From Comamonadaceae bacterium OTU4NAUVB1 (lineage in GTDB: Bacteria; Pseudomonadota; Gammaproteobacteria; Burkholderiales; Burkholderiaceae_C): 64,000 nt of DNA. Under the pieces are notes generated by a model. That model was not told the origin of the DNA and did no database searches. It worked only from the letters and a program-made list of their open reading frames with translations. Positions 1 to 12,155 of the stretch are shown here, piece after piece. The position numbers and the translations under genes were made by a program. The DNA lies in contig CP099605.1 in the NCBI GenBank assembly GCA_024372625.1, forward strand, positions 1,178,001-1,242,000, written 5' to 3'. Position 1 is the stretch's first letter. Every line of letters starts with the position of its first letter.

Positions 1-326
1 AGGGCCGCGTCAAGCTGTCGCTCAAGGCCCTGACGGAGCGTCCGGCGGGCATGGAGTTCCAGGAACGCGCGCCGCGCGAGGACCGCGGCGGCGAGCGTCG
101 CGAGCGCTCCGACCGGGGTGACCGCAACGACCGTGGCGATCGTGCGCCGCGCGGTGAGCGCTCCCCCCGTTTCGATCAGGGCAGCCAAGGTGGCCAGGAG
201 CGTGGCGGTGAACAGCAGCCGCAGCCGCAACATGCGCTCTACCCGGAACAGGCGCAGGTCGAGATGCAGCAGCGTCCTGCATCGCCGGACGCTCTGCGCG
301 GCGACCGGAACGAACCGCAAACCTGA
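1..326 (+). CDS. pnp: Polyribonucleotide nucleotidyltransferase (PNPase), C-terminal end, 5' partial
   Basis: The visible reading frame (from base 3) gives 107 residues. It opens with GRVKLSLKAL, the last beta strand of an S1 RNA-binding domain as found at the end of PNPase, the phosphorolytic 3'-5' exoribonuclease of mRNA decay. The rest is a long low-complexity tail rich in Arg, Asp, Gly and Gln (RGDRNDRGDRAPRGER type), which is expected to be disordered and RNA-binding. The catalytic RNase PH domains lie upstream of the window. Downstream, 78 bases separate it from a quinone oxidoreductase gene. The assignment rests on the S1 end and on the usual Burkholderiales order pnp-qor-tpiA-secG-nuo; another S1-domain protein with a charged tail is the alternative. 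Confidence 0.75.
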   Translation, partial: GRVKLSLKALTERPAGMEFQERAPREDRGGERRERSDRGDRNDRGDRAPRGERSPRFDQGSQGGQERGGEQQPQPQHALYPEQAQVEMQQRPASPDALRGDRNEPQT

Positions 327-404
327 TCCGTACCGGCGGGCTCCGTCCCGTCGTGCGGATCGCGCGGTGCGCCGTCCCGCAGGGCGCCGCATTCTGGAGA
401 ATCC

Positions 405-1415
405 ATGAAAGCCATTGAAATCACGACTTTCGGCGCGCCCGAGGTCCTGCGCGTTGCCGATCGGCCCGATCCGGTCGCCGGCCCGGGCGAATTGCTGATT
501 CGCGTGGCGGCCAGCGGGGTCAACCGCCCCGACGTGTTGCAGCGCACCGGCAACTACCCGGTGCCGCCCGGCGCCTCCGACCTGCCCGGCCTGGAGGTCG
601 CGGGCGAGGTCGTCTCGGGCGACGCCCAGGCGTTGGCTGCGGCCGGCCTGGCGATTGGCGACCATGTCTGCGCGCTCGTTGCCGGAGGGGGCTACGCGCA
701 GTTGTGCGTGGCTCCCGTCGCGCAGTGCCTGCCCGTGCCTCGCGGCTGGAGCGACGTCGAGGCGGCCACGCTGCCCGAGACCTTCTTCACCGTCTGGAGC
801 AACGTCTTCATGCGGGGTCGCCTGCAGAAGGGCGAGACGCTGCTCGTCCAGGGCGGCTCGAGCGGCATCGGCGTGACGGCCATCCAGCTGGGCAAGGCCA
901 TGGGCGCGACGGTCATCGTCACGGCCGGCAGCGACGACAAGTGCGAGGCCTGCAAGACCTTCGGCGCCGACCATGCCATCAACTACAAGACGTCGGACTT
1001 CGTCGAGGAGGTCAAGCGCCTGACCGGTGGCAAGGGTGCCGACGTGGTACTCGACATGGTCGCCGGCAGTTACGTGGCGCGCGAGATCGAGTGCCTGGCC
1101 GACGACGGACGCATCGTCATCATCGCCGTGCAGGGCGGTGCCAAGAGCGAGGTCAACGTCGCCCAGGTGCTGCGCCGGCGACTGACCATCACCGGTTCGA
1201 CCTTGCGGCCCCGGCCGGTGGCCTTCAAGGGCGAGATCGCCCGCGCGCTGCGCGAGACGGTCTGGCCCCTGCTCGAGAACGGCACCGTCAAGCACGCGAT
1301 CCACAGCAGTTTCGCCGCGATCGGCGACGCGCAGGGCGGCACCAGCGGTGCCGCACAGGCCCATACCCTCATGGAATCGAACCAGCACATCGGCAAGATC
1401 GTGCTGACCTGGTGA
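405..1415 (+). CDS. NAD(P)H:quinone oxidoreductase, PIG3/zeta-crystallin type (MDR superfamily)
   Basis: A 336-residue medium-chain dehydrogenase/reductase. The N-terminal GroES-like domain carries the family motif [12 protein letters not shown] near residue 45. A Rossmann domain follows with the NADPH loop [14 protein letters not shown] at about residues 148-161. No zinc-ligand cysteine cluster is visible, as expected for quinone oxidoreductases. It probably reduces quinones or enones using NADPH in the cytosol. The ATG at 405 is preceded by GGAG (395-398 region), a good ribosome site. It lies between pnp and tpiA, with a 20-base gap to tpiA, so co-transcription is likely. The exact substrate cannot be read from the sequence. 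Confidence 0.88.
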   Translation: MKAIEITTFGAPEVLRVADRPDPVAGPGELLIRVAASGVNRPDVLQRTGNYPVPPGASDLPGLEVAGEVVSGDAQALAAAGLAIGDHVCALVAGGGYAQLCVAPVAQCLPVPRGWSDVEAATLPETFFTVWSNVFMRGRLQKGETLLVQGGSSGIGVTAIQLGKAMGATVIVTAGSDDKCEACKTFGADHAINYKTSDFVEEVKRLTGGKGADVVLDMVAGSYVAREIECLADDGRIVIIAVQGGAKSEVNVAQVLRRRLTITGSTLRPRPVAFKGEIARALRETVWPLLENGTVKHAIHSSFAAIGDAQGGTSGAAQAHTLMESNQHIGKIVLTW

Positions 1416-1435
1416 ACCTTCGGAGCAACATCGAG

Positions 1436-2185
1436 ATGACGAACAGGAAGCTGATCGCGGGCAACTGGAAGATGAACGGCAGCCTGGCGGCCAACGAGGC
1501 CCTGGTAAATGCCCTGCGCCGCGACATCGGCGCGCCGGCATGCGATGTCGCGCTGTGCGTGCCGTCGCCCTACCTGGCGCAGGTGCAGGCGCTGGTGGCG
1601 GGGTCTCCGCTCGCCCTGGGTGCGCAGGACATCTCGGCCCGCCCGCATGGGGCCTTCACGGGAGAGAAGTCGGCTTCCATGCTGAAGGAGTTCGGGGTGC
1701 GCTATGCGATCGTGGGGCATTCGGAGCGCCGCGAATACCACCGCGAGGCCGACGACCACGTGGCCGCGAAGGCGGGAGCTGCCCTGGGGGCCGGCATCAC
1801 GCCGATCGTGTGCGTGGGTGAGACGTTGGCCGAGCGCGAAGCAGGGCAAACCGAGGAGGTCGTGAAGCGTCAGCTCGCCGCCGTCATCCATGCCAACGGC
1901 CACTGCATCAGCGAGATCGTCGTCGCCTACGAGCCGATCTGGGCCATCGGCACCGGCAGGACGGCGACGCCGGAGCAGGCGCAGTCGGTGCATGCCGTGC
2001 TGCGCGCGCAACTGCATCACGCCGCCAGCGACCATGCGGCCGGCATCCGCATCCTCTATGGCGGCAGCATGAACGCCGCCAACGCCGCCGAACTGCTGGC
2101 GCAGCCCGACATCGACGGGGGGCTCATCGGCGGTGCTTCGCTCAAGGCGCCGGATTTTCTGAAGATCATCGCTGCCGCCGGCTGA
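1436..2185 (+). CDS. tpiA: Triosephosphate isomerase
   Basis: A 249-residue TIM barrel that interconverts dihydroxyacetone phosphate and glyceraldehyde 3-phosphate in glycolysis and gluconeogenesis. The catalytic residues are all visible: Lys12 in GNWKMNG, His95 in VGHSERR, and Glu166 in the signature [11 protein letters not shown]. The phosphate-binding YGGSM loop lies near residue 211. The open frame extends far upstream, but ATG 1436 gives the normal family length and an N-terminus starting [10 protein letters not shown]. It sits 20 bases after the quinone oxidoreductase and 34 bases before secG. Confidence 0.97.
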   Translation: MTNRKLIAGNWKMNGSLAANEALVNALRRDIGAPACDVALCVPSPYLAQVQALVAGSPLALGAQDISARPHGAFTGEKSASMLKEFGVRYAIVGHSERREYHREADDHVAAKAGAALGAGITPIVCVGETLAEREAGQTEEVVKRQLAAVIHANGHCISEIVVAYEPIWAIGTGRTATPEQAQSVHAVLRAQLHHAASDHAAGIRILYGGSMNAANAAELLAQPDIDGGLIGGASLKAPDFLKIIAAAG

Positions 2186-2219
2186 GCAGCGGCGGTCGTT
2201 TCAACAAGGAGTAATAACA

Positions 2220-2669
2220 ATGAACGTGGTTCTCAACATTCTGGTGGGCGTGCAGATGCTCACCGCCCTGGTGATGATCGGCTTGATCCTGGTCCAGCAC
2301 GGCAAGGGCGCCGACATGGGCGCGGCGTTCGGCAGCGGCAGTGCCGGCAGCTTGTTCGGCGCGAGCGGAAGCGCCAATTTCCTGTCGCGCACGACGGCGG
2401 TGCTCGCGGCCGTCTTCTTCGTCACCACCCTGCTGCTGGCCTACTTCAGCCACAGCGGTCCAGTGGGAGGAGGCAGCCTGCTGGAACGGGCGACGACCGG
2501 CGTACCGATCCCGGCCGTCGCGCCGGCTTCGGCGCCCGTACCGTCCGGCACCGCATCGCAGATTCCGTCGGGCAATCCGGCACCGGCTGCGCCGGCGGCA
2601 CCCGCCGTCCAAGCCGTTCCAACGCCGGCGCCGGCCGCTCCGGCGCCGGGCACCGGGCCTGCACAATAA
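2220..2669 (+). CDS. secG: Preprotein translocase subunit SecG
   Basis: A 149-residue small membrane protein of the SecYEG channel. Two hydrophobic helices are visible (about residues 2-22 and 54-74), with the conserved GKGADMGAAFGSGSAGSLFG loop between them. E. coli SecG has about 110 residues; here the C-terminus is extended by roughly 65 residues of Pro/Ala-rich low-complexity sequence, common in Burkholderiales. The ATG at 2220 follows AAGGAGTAATAACA, a clear Shine-Dalgarno. The tpiA-secG-tRNA-Leu-nuoA order is conserved in the order. Confidence 0.95.
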   Translation: MNVVLNILVGVQMLTALVMIGLILVQHGKGADMGAAFGSGSAGSLFGASGSANFLSRTTAVLAAVFFVTTLLLAYFSHSGPVGGGSLLERATTGVPIPAVAPASAPVPSGTASQIPSGNPAPAAPAAPAVQAVPTPAPAAPAPGTGPAQ

Positions 2670-2785
2670 TCTCTCTTGTTCCTTTCATCCGTGTGGCAAA
2701 CCGGATGCGTTTCAGGGTAAACTCGTAAGCTGTCCGGAAAGCCAAAAACTCTTGGGTTCCTCATGCCATCCGAACAGTCAGAACC

Positions 2786-2870
2786 GCGGTCGTGGTGAAA
2801 TTGGTAGACACGCTATCTTGAGGGGGTAGTGGCGAAAGCTGTGCGAGTTCGAGTCTCGCCGACCGCACCA
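2786..2870 (+). tRNA. tRNA-Leu (anticodon GAG)
   Basis: A type II tRNA with a long variable arm. The acceptor stem GCGGTCG (2786-2792) pairs with CGACCGC (2860-2866), and the CCA end is encoded (2868-2870). The D arm contains TGGTAGACACG, the anticodon stem-loop is CTATC-TTGAGGG-GGTAG with anticodon GAG, and the T arm contains GTTCGAGTC. It sits between secG and nuoA on the same strand. Confidence 0.96.
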
Positions 2871-2875
2871 AATCT

Positions 2876-2915
2876 CACCGCCAGACGTCAGCAGAGCAGC
2901 TGACCTCTGGCGGTG
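2876..2915 (+). other. Strong RNA hairpin between tRNA-Leu and nuoA
   Basis: Bases 2876-2891 pair with 2900-2915 in a 16-bp stem with a single mismatch; the loop is CAGAGCAG (2892-2899). It begins five bases after the tRNA CCA end and ends 21 bases before nuoA. No T-run follows, so it is not a canonical intrinsic terminator. It could be a tRNA 3' processing or decay barrier, a partial terminator, or a stabilising 5' structure on nuo mRNA. Confidence 0.6.
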
Positions 2916-2936
2916 GCAAGCGGTGATAGAACAACG

Positions 2937-3305
2937 ATGAACCTCGATTCCTACCTCCCCGTCCTGTTGTTCATCCTGGTCGGTATCGGGGTCGGCATCG
3001 CCCCCCAGGCGCTTGGCTATTTGCTCGGCCCCAATCGCCCGGACGCAGCCAAGAATTCCCCTTACGAGTGTGGTTTCGAAGCGTTCGAGAACGCGCGAAT
3101 GCAGTTCGACGTTCGTTACTATCTCGTTGCGATCCTTTTCATTCTTTTCGATCTGGAAATCGCCTTTCTTTTCCCTTGGGCCGTGGCGTTCACCGAACTC
3201 ACCGCGCAGGGCGCCACCGCGTTCTGGGCGGTGGTGATCTTCCTGACGATCCTGGTCGTGGGCTTCGTCTACGAGTGGAAAAAGGGCGCGCTCGATTGGG
3301 AATAG
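2937..3305 (+). CDS. nuoA: NADH-quinone oxidoreductase subunit A
   Basis: A 122-residue membrane subunit of respiratory complex I. Three transmembrane helices are visible (about residues 8-28, 63-83 and 90-112), with the hallmark loop [20 protein letters not shown] and its conserved cysteine near residue 47. The open frame runs upstream, but ATG 2937 gives the family N-terminus MNLDSYLP. No strong Shine-Dalgarno precedes it. It is the first gene of a nuoA-N operon in canonical order. Confidence 0.97.
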   Translation: MNLDSYLPVLLFILVGIGVGIAPQALGYLLGPNRPDAAKNSPYECGFEAFENARMQFDVRYYLVAILFILFDLEIAFLFPWAVAFTELTAQGATAFWAVVIFLTILVVGFVYEWKKGALDWE

Positions 3306-3359
3306 GAAATGCCTGCGCGGCGAGCACACGCCGCACCCACGAAGATACAAGGTACAGCC

Positions 3360-3842
3360 ATGGCCATTGAAGGCGTTTTCAAAGAAGGTTTCGTCACCAC
3401 GTCGTACGACTCCGTGGTGAACTGGGCGAAGACCGGTTCGCTGTGGCCCATGACCTTCGGTCTGGCCTGCTGCGCGGTAGAGATGATGCATGCCGCTGCT
3501 GCGCGATACGACATCGGGCGTTTCGGTGCCGAAGTCTTTCGCGCCAGCCCCCGCCAGTCCGACCTCATGATCGTCGCTGGCACGCTGTGCAACAAGATGG
3601 CCCCCGCGCTGCGCAAGGTCTATGACCAGATGGCGGAGCCACGCTGGGTGCTGTCGATGGGCTCATGCGCCAATGGGGGTGGTTACTACCACTACAGTTA
3701 TTCGGTGGTGCGCGGTTGCGACCGCGTCGTGCCGGTGGATGTGTACGTGCCCGGCTGTCCGCCGACGGCCGAGGCGCTCATCTACGGGATCATCCAGCTG
3801 CAGCAGAAGGTGCGGCGTACCAACACCATCGCGCGCGCGTGA
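3360..3842 (+). CDS. nuoB: NADH-quinone oxidoreductase subunit B
   Basis: A 160-residue peripheral-arm subunit that holds cluster N2, the last [4Fe-4S] centre before quinone. The four ligand cysteines are visible: the adjacent pair in [10 protein letters not shown], one in SMGSCANGG and one in [10 protein letters not shown]. The start ATG 3360 gives [11 protein letters not shown]; upstream codons in the same frame (from 3309) are unlike the family. It is followed 13 bases later by nuoC. Confidence 0.97.
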   Translation: MAIEGVFKEGFVTTSYDSVVNWAKTGSLWPMTFGLACCAVEMMHAAAARYDIGRFGAEVFRASPRQSDLMIVAGTLCNKMAPALRKVYDQMAEPRWVLSMGSCANGGGYYHYSYSVVRGCDRVVPVDVYVPGCPPTAEALIYGIIQLQQKVRRTNTIARA

Positions 3843-3855
3843 GGACCTCGCACCC

Positions 3856-4482
3856 ATGACAGCTTTTGCGATCGATTCGGCCGACCTTCAGAAATCCGTC
3901 GAGCGCGCGCTCGGCGACAAGCTCAAGAGTGCCACGGTGGCCCTGGGCGAGTTGACGCTGGTCGTCAAGGCGGCGGACTATTTGGACGCCATGCGCCTGC
4001 TGCGCGATGCGCCGGACTGCAGGTTCGAGCAACTCATGGACCTTTGCGGGGTCGATTATTCGGCCTATCGCGACAGCGTCTGGGAAGGTTTGCGGTATTG
4101 CGTGGTGGTGCACCTTCTGTCGGTGGATTTCAATCAGCGCGTGCGCGTCAAGGTGTTCTGTCCCGACGACGATTTCCCGGTGTTGCCGTCGGTCATGCAC
4201 CTCTGGAGCTCGGCCAACTGGTTCGAGCGCGAGGCCTTCGATCTCTTCGGCATCGTGTTCGAAGGTCACGAGGACCTGCGCCGCATCCTGACCGACTACG
4301 GTTTCATCGGCCATCCTTTCCGCAAGGATTTCCCGCTCACCGGCAATGTCGAGATGCGCTACGACGAGGACCTCAAGCGGGTCGTCTACCAGTCCGTGAC
4401 CATCGAGTCCCGCGAAGTCACGCCGCGCATCATCCGCGAGGAAAATTACGGGGGACCCGCATCCCGGGTCTTGCCCCGGTGA
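3856..4482 (+). CDS. nuoC: NADH-quinone oxidoreductase subunit C
   Basis: A 208-residue 30-kDa-type subunit that packs against NuoD and NuoB in the quinone-reducing module. The family signature is visible: [12 protein letters not shown] near residue 120, then [15 protein letters not shown] and [12 protein letters not shown]. NuoC and NuoD are separate genes here, not fused as in E. coli. ATG 3856 was chosen for the family N-terminus and length. It is six bases from nuoD. Confidence 0.97.
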   Translation: MTAFAIDSADLQKSVERALGDKLKSATVALGELTLVVKAADYLDAMRLLRDAPDCRFEQLMDLCGVDYSAYRDSVWEGLRYCVVVHLLSVDFNQRVRVKVFCPDDDFPVLPSVMHLWSSANWFEREAFDLFGIVFEGHEDLRRILTDYGFIGHPFRKDFPLTGNVEMRYDEDLKRVVYQSVTIESREVTPRIIREENYGGPASRVLPR

Positions 4483-4488
4483 TTGAAC

Positions 4489-5742
4489 ATGGCTGAAATC
4501 AAGAACTACACGCTCAACCTGGGCCCGCAGCATCCGGCCGCGCACGGCGTGCTGCGACTGGTGCTCGAGCTCGACGGCGAAGTCGTCCAGCGCGCCGATC
4601 CGCACATCGGTCTCCTGCACCGCGCGACCGAAAAGCTCGCCGAAGGCAAGACCTACATCCAGTCGCTGCCGTACATGGACCGACTCGACTACGTGTCGAT
4701 GATGAGCAACGAGCACGCCTATTGCCTGGCGATCGAGAAGTTGCTCGGCCTCGAGGTGCCGATCCGTGCCCAGTACATCCGGGTCATGTTCGGCGAGATC
4801 ACGCGTCTGCTCAATCACCTGATGTGGCTGGGTTCGCACGGCAACGATTGCGGCAGCTCGACGATCCTGATCTACGCATTCCGCGAACGCGAAGACCTGT
4901 TCGACGTCTACGAGGCGGTGTCGGGTGCGCGCATGCACGCGGCCTATTTCCGTCCGGGTGGCGTCTATCGGGATCTGCCCGACGCCATGCCGCAGTACAA
5001 GGTCAGCAAGATCAAGAACGCCAAGGCGCTGGCGCGAATGAACGAGAACCGCAGTGGTTCGGTGCTCGACTTCATCGATGACTTCACGCAGCGTTTCGCG
5101 AAACACGTGGCGGAGTACCACACGCTGCTGACCGACAACCGCATCTGGAAGCAGCGCACGGTGGGCATCGGCGTCATGTCGCCCGAACGCGCGCTCAATC
5201 TCGGATTGACCGGTCCGATGCTGCGTGGCTCCGGAATCGCCTGGGACCTGCGCAAGAAGCAGCCCTACGACGTCTACGACCGCATGGACTTCGACATTCC
5301 GGTGGGCAAGACAGGCGACTGCTACGACCGCTATCTGGTGCGGATGGAGGAGATGGTCCAGTCCAATCGCATCATCAAGCAGTGCGTGGACTGGCTGAAG
5401 GCGAATCCCGGCCCGGTCATCACCGACAACCACAAGGTCGCCGCACCGGCGCGCGAGTCGATGAAGGCCAACATGGAGGAGTTGATCCATCACTTCAAGC
5501 TCTTCACGGAAGGCTTCCACGTGCCCGAGGGCGAAGCCTACGCGGCGGTCGAGCACCCGAAGGGCGAGTTCGGCATCTACCTCATGAGCGACGGCGCCAA
5601 CAAGCCCTACCGTCTGAAGATCCGTGCGCCCGGGTTCGCTCACCTCGCCGCACTCGACGAACTCACGCGCGGCCACATGATCGCCGACACCGTCGCCATC
5701 ATCGGCACGCTCGACATCGTGTTTGGAGAAATCGACCGATGA
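4489..5742 (+). CDS. nuoD: NADH-quinone oxidoreductase subunit D
   Basis: A 417-residue 49-kDa-type subunit that forms the quinone-binding pocket with NuoB; it descends from the [NiFe]-hydrogenase large subunit. Visible landmarks are the N-terminal [18 protein letters not shown], the [13 protein letters not shown] segment and the C-terminal [13 protein letters not shown] two codons upstream (4483) is in frame, but ATG 4489 matches the family. Its stop overlaps the nuoE start (ATGA), implying translational coupling. Confidence 0.97.
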   Translation: MAEIKNYTLNLGPQHPAAHGVLRLVLELDGEVVQRADPHIGLLHRATEKLAEGKTYIQSLPYMDRLDYVSMMSNEHAYCLAIEKLLGLEVPIRAQYIRVMFGEITRLLNHLMWLGSHGNDCGSSTILIYAFREREDLFDVYEAVSGARMHAAYFRPGGVYRDLPDAMPQYKVSKIKNAKALARMNENRSGSVLDFIDDFTQRFAKHVAEYHTLLTDNRIWKQRTVGIGVMSPERALNLGLTGPMLRGSGIAWDLRKKQPYDVYDRMDFDIPVGKTGDCYDRYLVRMEEMVQSNRIIKQCVDWLKANPGPVITDNHKVAAPARESMKANMEELIHHFKLFTEGFHVPEGEAYAAVEHPKGEFGIYLMSDGANKPYRLKIRAPGFAHLAALDELTRGHMIADTVAIIGTLDIVFGEIDR

Positions 5743-6283
5743 ACGACAACAGATCCAGCCCGGCGCCGGCGCAGTCGCTGTCGGAAGCCACGCACCAGCG
5801 CTTCGCGCGCGAGATCGCCAAATACCCGGCGGACCAGGCACAGTCGGCCGTCATGGCCTGTCTGGCGATCGTGCAGCAGGAGCATGGTCATGTCAGCGCG
5901 GACCACGAGAAGGTGATCGCCGATGTCCTCGGCATGCCTCAGATCGCGGTGCACGAGGTCACCACCTTCTACAACATGTACAACCAGCGGCCGATCGGCC
6001 GCTTCAAGCTCAACGTCTGCACCAACCTGCCGTGCCAACTGCGCGACGGCGAGAAGGCGTTGGCGCACCTGGAGAAGAAGCTGGGCATCGCCATGGGCGG
6101 AACGACCGACGACGGTCTGTTCACATTGCAGCAGAGCGAGTGCCTGGGCGCCTGCGCCGATTCGCCGGTGATGCTGGTCAACGACCGCACCATGTGCAGC
6201 TTCATGACGGGTGAAAAACTCGATCAACTCGTCGACGGGTTGCGCGCCTGTGCGCATTCGCCGGCTTCGAAAGGGGAGGTCGC

Positions 6284-6287
<4 letters not shown>
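5739..6287 (+). CDS. nuoE: NADH-quinone oxidoreductase subunit E
   Basis: A 182-residue thioredoxin-fold subunit of the NADH-oxidising module that carries the [2Fe-2S] cluster N1a. Ligand cysteines are visible in the pattern CTNLPC followed by CLGAC about 40 residues later. The N-terminal helical segment contains the usual [17 protein letters not shown]. The start ATG overlaps the nuoD stop and the gene's own stop overlaps the nuoF start, so nuoD-E-F form a translationally coupled block. Confidence 0.96.
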
Positions 6288-7624
<1,337 letters not shown>

Positions 7625-7655
7625 GCACGAAACCGCGACATCGCGACACACACCT

Positions 7656-9857
7656 ATGGTTGAAATCGAACTCGACGGCAAGAAGGTCGACGTGACCGAA
7701 GGCAGCATGATCATGCATGCGGCCGACAAGGCGGGCACGTACATCCCGCACTTCTGCTATCACAAGAAGCTCAGCATCGCGGCCAATTGCCGCATGTGCC
7801 TGGTGGACGTGGAAAAGGCGCCCAAGCCGATGCCGGCCTGCGCGACCCCCGTGACGCAGGGCATGATCGTTCGCACGAAGAGCGACAAGGCGATCAAGGC
7901 CCAGCAATCGGTGATGGAGTTCCTGCTCATCAATCACCCGCTGGACTGCCCGATCTGCGACCAGGGCGGCGAGTGCCAGTTGCAGGATCTGGCCGTGGGC
8001 TACGGCGGTTCCTCGTCCCGTTACGAGGAGGAGAAACGCGTCGTCTTCCACAAGGACGTCGGGCCGTTGGTCAGCATGGAGGAGATGACCCGCTGCATCC
8101 ATTGCACGCGCTGCGTGCGCTTCGGCCAGGAAGTTGCCGGCGTGATGGAGCTGGGCATGATCCACCGGGGCGAGCACTCCGAGATCACGACCGTGGCGGG
8201 CGAGACCATCGACTCCGAGCTTTCGGGCAACATGATCGACGTCTGCCCGGTCGGTGCACTCACGAGCAAGCCGTTCCGCTACAGCGCCCGCACGTGGGAG
8301 CTGTCGCGCCGCAAGTCGGTCAGCCCGCACGACTCGACCGGTGCCAATCTGATCGTCCAGGTCAAGAACAACCAGGTCATGCGTGTCGTTCCGCTCGAGA
8401 ACGAGGACGTGAACGAGTGCTGGCTCGCCGACCGTGACCGTTTCTCGTACGAAGCGCTCAACAGCAGCGAGCGCCTGCGCCAGCCCATGCTCAAGCAGGG
8501 CGGCCAATGGCAGGCCGTCGACTGGCAGACGGCGCTGGAATACGTGGCCAACGGCCTTCGTCAGATCAAGGCCGACCATGACGCGTCCGCGATCGGTGCG
8601 CTGGTCAGCCCGCACAGCACCGTCGAGGAACTGTCGCTGGCGACCAAGCTGGTGCGAGGACTGGGCAGCGAGAACATCGACTACCGCCTGCGCAACGCCG
8701 ATTTTGGCGCGTCCAAGAACATTCGCTGGCTCGGCACTTCGATCGCATCGCTGACGAACCTCCAGCGCGTGCTCGTGATCGGCTCGAACCTGCGCAAGGA
8801 TCATCCCTTGTTCGCGCAGCGCATCCGTCAGGCCGCGCGCAAGGGTGCCGCCATCGGCGTGATCGCATCGCAACGCGAACTCGCCTCGCACGACGCGTGG
8901 GCCATGCCGCTGGCCAACGTCCACACGGCCGCTGCGGGCGACTGGGTCCGGGCCCTGGCGGACGTGGCCACGGCCATCGGCTCGGAGAAGGGCGAGGCCG
9001 CGCCGGTCCACGGCGAAGCGACCGACACCGCCAAGGCAATCGCGACGTCGCTGCTCGGCGGCGAACGCAAGGCCATCCTGCTCGGGAATGCCGCCGCGCA
9101 TCATGCGGATGCATCTCGCCTGCTCGCGCTTGCGCAATGGATCGGCGTGCACACCGGCGCCAGCGTGGGTTACCTGACCGAGGCTGCCAACACGGTCGGT
9201 GCCCAATGGGTCGGCGCGTTGCCCGGCGAAGGCGGCCTGAATGCGGCGCAGATGCTCGCCGGTGGCGTCAAGGCGCTGCTGCTCGTGAACAACGAGCCCG
9301 AGTTCGATTCCGCAGCCGGGGCCGGTGTGCGTGCCGGCCTGGAACACGCCCAGATGGTCGTCACGCTCAGTCCGTTCAAGGCCAACCTCGCCTTCAGCGA
9401 CGTGTTGCTGCCGATCGCTCCGTTCTCCGAGACGCCGGGCACGTTCGTGAATGCCGAGGGACGCATCCAGAGCTTCCATGCGGTGACCAAGCCGCTGGGC
9501 GATACCCGGCCCGCCTGGAAGGTGCTGCGCGTGCTTGCGAACTTGATGGGTGTGCAGGGCTTCGACTTCGAGACCGTCCAGGACGTGCTCGCGCACGTGC
9601 TCGGCACGGCCGAGAACCAGAAGGCGACCCACGTGCCAGCCGTGCTGCTGGGCAACGTGCCGCCGGAAGATTTCGATCTCGCTTCCGCGCCGGTCGAGAA
9701 CGTCGCCGAACCGGTGGTCGCACCGATCTATGAACTCGACGGCCTGACGCGCCGTGCACCATCGTTGCAGCTGACCGCCGATGGGCGCGGCAGCCGGCAC
9801 GCCGCCAAGGGCGTGCCCGAGGGCCAGCACGTGACGCTCGACGAGGTGGCTGCATGA
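7656..9857 (+). CDS. nuoG: NADH-quinone oxidoreductase subunit G
   Basis: A 733-residue iron-sulfur subunit. The N-terminus is a [2Fe-2S] ferredoxin domain (Cys of [16 protein letters not shown] and PACATPV). It is followed by the His-Cys3 motif [18 protein letters not shown] and a [4Fe-4S] motif [10 protein letters not shown], then a molybdopterin-oxidoreductase-like C-terminal region without obvious cofactor ligands. It channels electrons from NuoF to NuoI. The stop overlaps the nuoH start (ATGA). Confidence 0.97.
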   Translation: MVEIELDGKKVDVTEGSMIMHAADKAGTYIPHFCYHKKLSIAANCRMCLVDVEKAPKPMPACATPVTQGMIVRTKSDKAIKAQQSVMEFLLINHPLDCPICDQGGECQLQDLAVGYGGSSSRYEEEKRVVFHKDVGPLVSMEEMTRCIHCTRCVRFGQEVAGVMELGMIHRGEHSEITTVAGETIDSELSGNMIDVCPVGALTSKPFRYSARTWELSRRKSVSPHDSTGANLIVQVKNNQVMRVVPLENEDVNECWLADRDRFSYEALNSSERLRQPMLKQGGQWQAVDWQTALEYVANGLRQIKADHDASAIGALVSPHSTVEELSLATKLVRGLGSENIDYRLRNADFGASKNIRWLGTSIASLTNLQRVLVIGSNLRKDHPLFAQRIRQAARKGAAIGVIASQRELASHDAWAMPLANVHTAAAGDWVRALADVATAIGSEKGEAAPVHGEATDTAKAIATSLLGGERKAILLGNAAAHHADASRLLALAQWIGVHTGASVGYLTEAANTVGAQWVGALPGEGGLNAAQMLAGGVKALLLVNNEPEFDSAAGAGVRAGLEHAQMVVTLSPFKANLAFSDVLLPIAPFSETPGTFVNAEGRIQSFHAVTKPLGDTRPAWKVLRVLANLMGVQGFDFETVQDVLAHVLGTAENQKATHVPAVLLGNVPPEDFDLASAPVENVAEPVVAPIYELDGLTRRAPSLQLTADGRGSRHAAKGVPEGQHVTLDEVAA

Positions 9858-10930
9858 TCGATTCGATTCACGCCTTCGGTCAGGGACTGATCTCGGCGCG
9901 CTGGTGGACGGTCGGTGGGTGGCCCATGATCTGGTCGCTCATCAAGATCATCTGCGTGCTGCTGCCGCTGCTCGGTGCGGTGGCCTACCTGACGTTGTGG
10001 GAGCGCAAGTTCCTTGGCTGGATCCAAGTCCGCCACGGCCCCAACCGGGTCGGTCCGATGGGTCTGCTGCAGCCCATCGCCGATGCCGTCAAGTTGCTGA
10101 CCAAGGAAATGATCAGCCCGACCGCGGCGAGTCCCGGCCTGTTCCGGCTCGGTCCGATCATGGCGATCATGCCGGCGCTGGCCGCGTGGGTTGCCATCCC
10201 CTTCGGTCCGGAGGCCATCCTGGCCAACGTCAATGCCGGCCTGCTGTTGATCATGGCGATCACCTCGATCGAGGTGTACGGCGTGATCATCGCCGGTTGG
10301 GCGTCGAATTCGAAGTATGCCTTCCTGGGCGCCATGCGTGCCTCGGCACAGATGGTGAGCTACGAAATCGCGATGGGCTTCTGCCTCGTCGTGGTGATCA
10401 TGGTCACGGGCAGCCTGAAGCTGGGTGACGTGGTGAGCGCGCAAGGGGTGGGCATGGGTGCCTCGATGGGCCTCGGGTTCCTGTCCTGGAACTGGCTGCC
10501 CCTGCTGCCGATCTTCATCGTCTACGTGATCTCCGGCGTCGCCGAGACCAATCGTCATCCCTTCGACGTCGTCGAAGGCGAAGCGGAGATCGTGGCTGGT
10601 CACATGGTCGAGTATTCGGGCATGGGCTTCGCCATCTTCTTCCTGGCCGAGTACGCCAGCATGTGGCTGGTGTCGATCCTGGCGGCGTTGATGTTCCTGG
10701 GAGGCTGGCTGTCACCGGTCGGGTTCCTCGACTTCATCCCCGGTTGGATCTGGCTCGGGCTGAAGACGTTCTTCGTGGTATCCACCTTCATCTGGATCCG
10801 CGGCACTTTCCCGCGCTTCCGTTACGACCAGATCATGCGTCTGGGCTGGAAGATCTTCATTCCGGTCACCCTGGTGTGGCTGCTGGTGGTCGGGGGCTGG
10901 ATGCAGACGCCCTGGAACATCTGGAAATAA
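9854..10930 (+). CDS. nuoH: NADH-quinone oxidoreductase subunit H
   Basis: A 358-residue membrane subunit with about eight transmembrane helices that forms the quinone entrance channel with NuoA, NuoB and NuoD. Signature motifs are visible: [21 protein letters not shown] near residue 55 and the acidic loop [20 protein letters not shown] near residue 230, implicated in coupling. It starts on ATGA shared with nuoG; nuoI follows after 15 bases. Confidence 0.97.
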   Translation: MIDSIHAFGQGLISARWWTVGGWPMIWSLIKIICVLLPLLGAVAYLTLWERKFLGWIQVRHGPNRVGPMGLLQPIADAVKLLTKEMISPTAASPGLFRLGPIMAIMPALAAWVAIPFGPEAILANVNAGLLLIMAITSIEVYGVIIAGWASNSKYAFLGAMRASAQMVSYEIAMGFCLVVVIMVTGSLKLGDVVSAQGVGMGASMGLGFLSWNWLPLLPIFIVYVISGVAETNRHPFDVVEGEAEIVAGHMVEYSGMGFAIFFLAEYASMWLVSILAALMFLGGWLSPVGFLDFIPGWIWLGLKTFFVVSTFIWIRGTFPRFRYDQIMRLGWKIFIPVTLVWLLVVGGWMQTPWNIWK

Positions 10931-10945
10931 GCGGAGCAACACACG

Positions 10946-11476
10946 ATGTCTTCATCCACCACGGTCGCCGCGGCGCCGTCGAAATCCGCCTTCTCGGTCG
11001 GGGATTTCCTCAAGAGCTTCATGCTCGCCGAACTGTTCAAGGGCATGGTCCTGACGGGACGCTATGCGTTCCGCCGCAAGATCACGGTCCAGTTCCCCGA
11101 GGAGAAGACCCCCCTGTCGCCACGCTTTCGCGGTCTGCATGCCTTGCGCCGCTACGAGAACGGCGAAGAGCGCTGCATCGCCTGCAAGCTGTGCGAGGCC
11201 GTGTGTCCCGCGGTCGCGATCACGATCGAGTCGGATGTGCGCGACGACGGTTCGCGCCGCACCACGCGCTACGACATCGACCTGACCAAGTGCATCTTCT
11301 GCGGCTTCTGCGAGGAAAGCTGCCCGGTCGACTCGATCGTCGAGACGCACATCCTGGAGTACCACGGCGAGAAGCGCGGTGATCTGTACTTCACTAAGGA
11401 GATGCTGCTCGCCGTCGGCGACCGGTACGAGACCGAGATCGCGGCCAACAAGGCCGCGGACGCGAAATACCGTTGA
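10946..11476 (+). CDS. nuoI: NADH-quinone oxidoreductase subunit I
   Basis: A 176-residue ferredoxin-like subunit with two [4Fe-4S] motifs, [12 protein letters not shown] (about residue 73) and [12 protein letters not shown] (about residue 113), corresponding to clusters N6a and N6b that pass electrons to NuoB. The C-terminal segment [13 protein letters not shown] is typical of proteobacterial NuoI. The spacing to nuoJ is 28 bases. Confidence 0.97.
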   Translation: MSSSTTVAAAPSKSAFSVGDFLKSFMLAELFKGMVLTGRYAFRRKITVQFPEEKTPLSPRFRGLHALRRYENGEERCIACKLCEAVCPAVAITIESDVRDDGSRRTTRYDIDLTKCIFCGFCEESCPVDSIVETHILEYHGEKRGDLYFTKEMLLAVGDRYETEIAANKAADAKYR

Positions 11477-11504
11477 ACGACGGACGCCCCAAAGAAAAGC
11501 ATCC

Positions 11505-12155
11505 ATGGACGTCAAGACCGGCTTCTTCTATCTGTTCTCGATCGTGCTGCTCTTCGCGGCCTTTCGCGTCGTCACCGCACGCAACCCCGTGCACGCGGTG
11601 CTCTACCTCATGCTGGCGTTCTCGCAGGCCTCGGCCGTGTGGCTGCTGCTCGAGGCGGAATTCCTGGCCATCGTGCTGGTCCTCGTGTACCTGGGCGCCG
11701 TGATGGTGCTGTTCCTGTTCGTCGTGATGATGCTCGACCTCAACATCGACAGCTTGCGGCAAGGCTTCTGGAAGCATTTCCCATTGGCCGCGCTCATCGG
11801 CGTGGTCATCGCGCTGGAAATGGCCTACGTCCTGATGGGTGGTTTCCGCGAGATGCCGATCGCCGTCCAGGCGGGTGCCGCGCAGGTTTCCAACACCAAG
11901 GCTCTCGGCCTGCTGCTCTATACCGAGTACCTGTACCCGGTGCAGATCGCCGCGGTGATCCTGGTGGTCGCCATGATCGCGGCGATCGCGCTCACGCTGC
12001 GCCAGCGCAAGGACAGCAAGTTCATCGACGTCAGCACGCAGATCCACGTGAAGGCGCGCGATCGACTGAGCATCGTGAAGCTCGATGCCACCCGCACGGC
12101 GCCGCCCGCGCCGGTCGAGGCACCCGCCGCCGCTCCCGTGGAGAAGAAGCCATGA
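11505..12155 (+). CDS. nuoJ: NADH-quinone oxidoreductase subunit J
   Basis: A 216-residue membrane subunit (ND6-like) with five predicted helices. Visible family segments are [14 protein letters not shown] and the third-helix stretch [15 protein letters not shown]. The last ~40 residues are hydrophilic and Ala/Pro-rich, ending in EKKP. ATG 11505 gives the family N-terminus [11 protein letters not shown]. The stop overlaps nuoK (ATGA). Confidence 0.96.
   Translation: MDVKTGFFYLFSIVLLFAAFRVVTARNPVHAVLYLMLAFSQASAVWLLLEAEFLAIVLVLVYLGAVMVLFLFVVMMLDLNIDSLRQGFWKHFPLAALIGVVIALEMAYVLMGGFREMPIAVQAGAAQVSNTKALGLLLYTEYLYPVQIAAVILVVAMIAAIALTLRQRKDSKFIDVSTQIHVKARDRLSIVKLDATRTAPPAPVEAPAAAPVEKKP

Noticed and set aside
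405..2185. A fused reading frame running from within the quinone oxidoreductase gene into tpiA
   Set aside because: The open frame upstream of 1436 is a shifted translation of the oxidoreductase gene; tpiA begins at ATG 1436 with a normal N-terminus.
2670..2785. A promoter for tRNA-Leu and nuo at TAAACT (2718-2723)
   Set aside because: No acceptable -35 at 16-18 bases; the element may be real but I could not support it enough to list as a feature.
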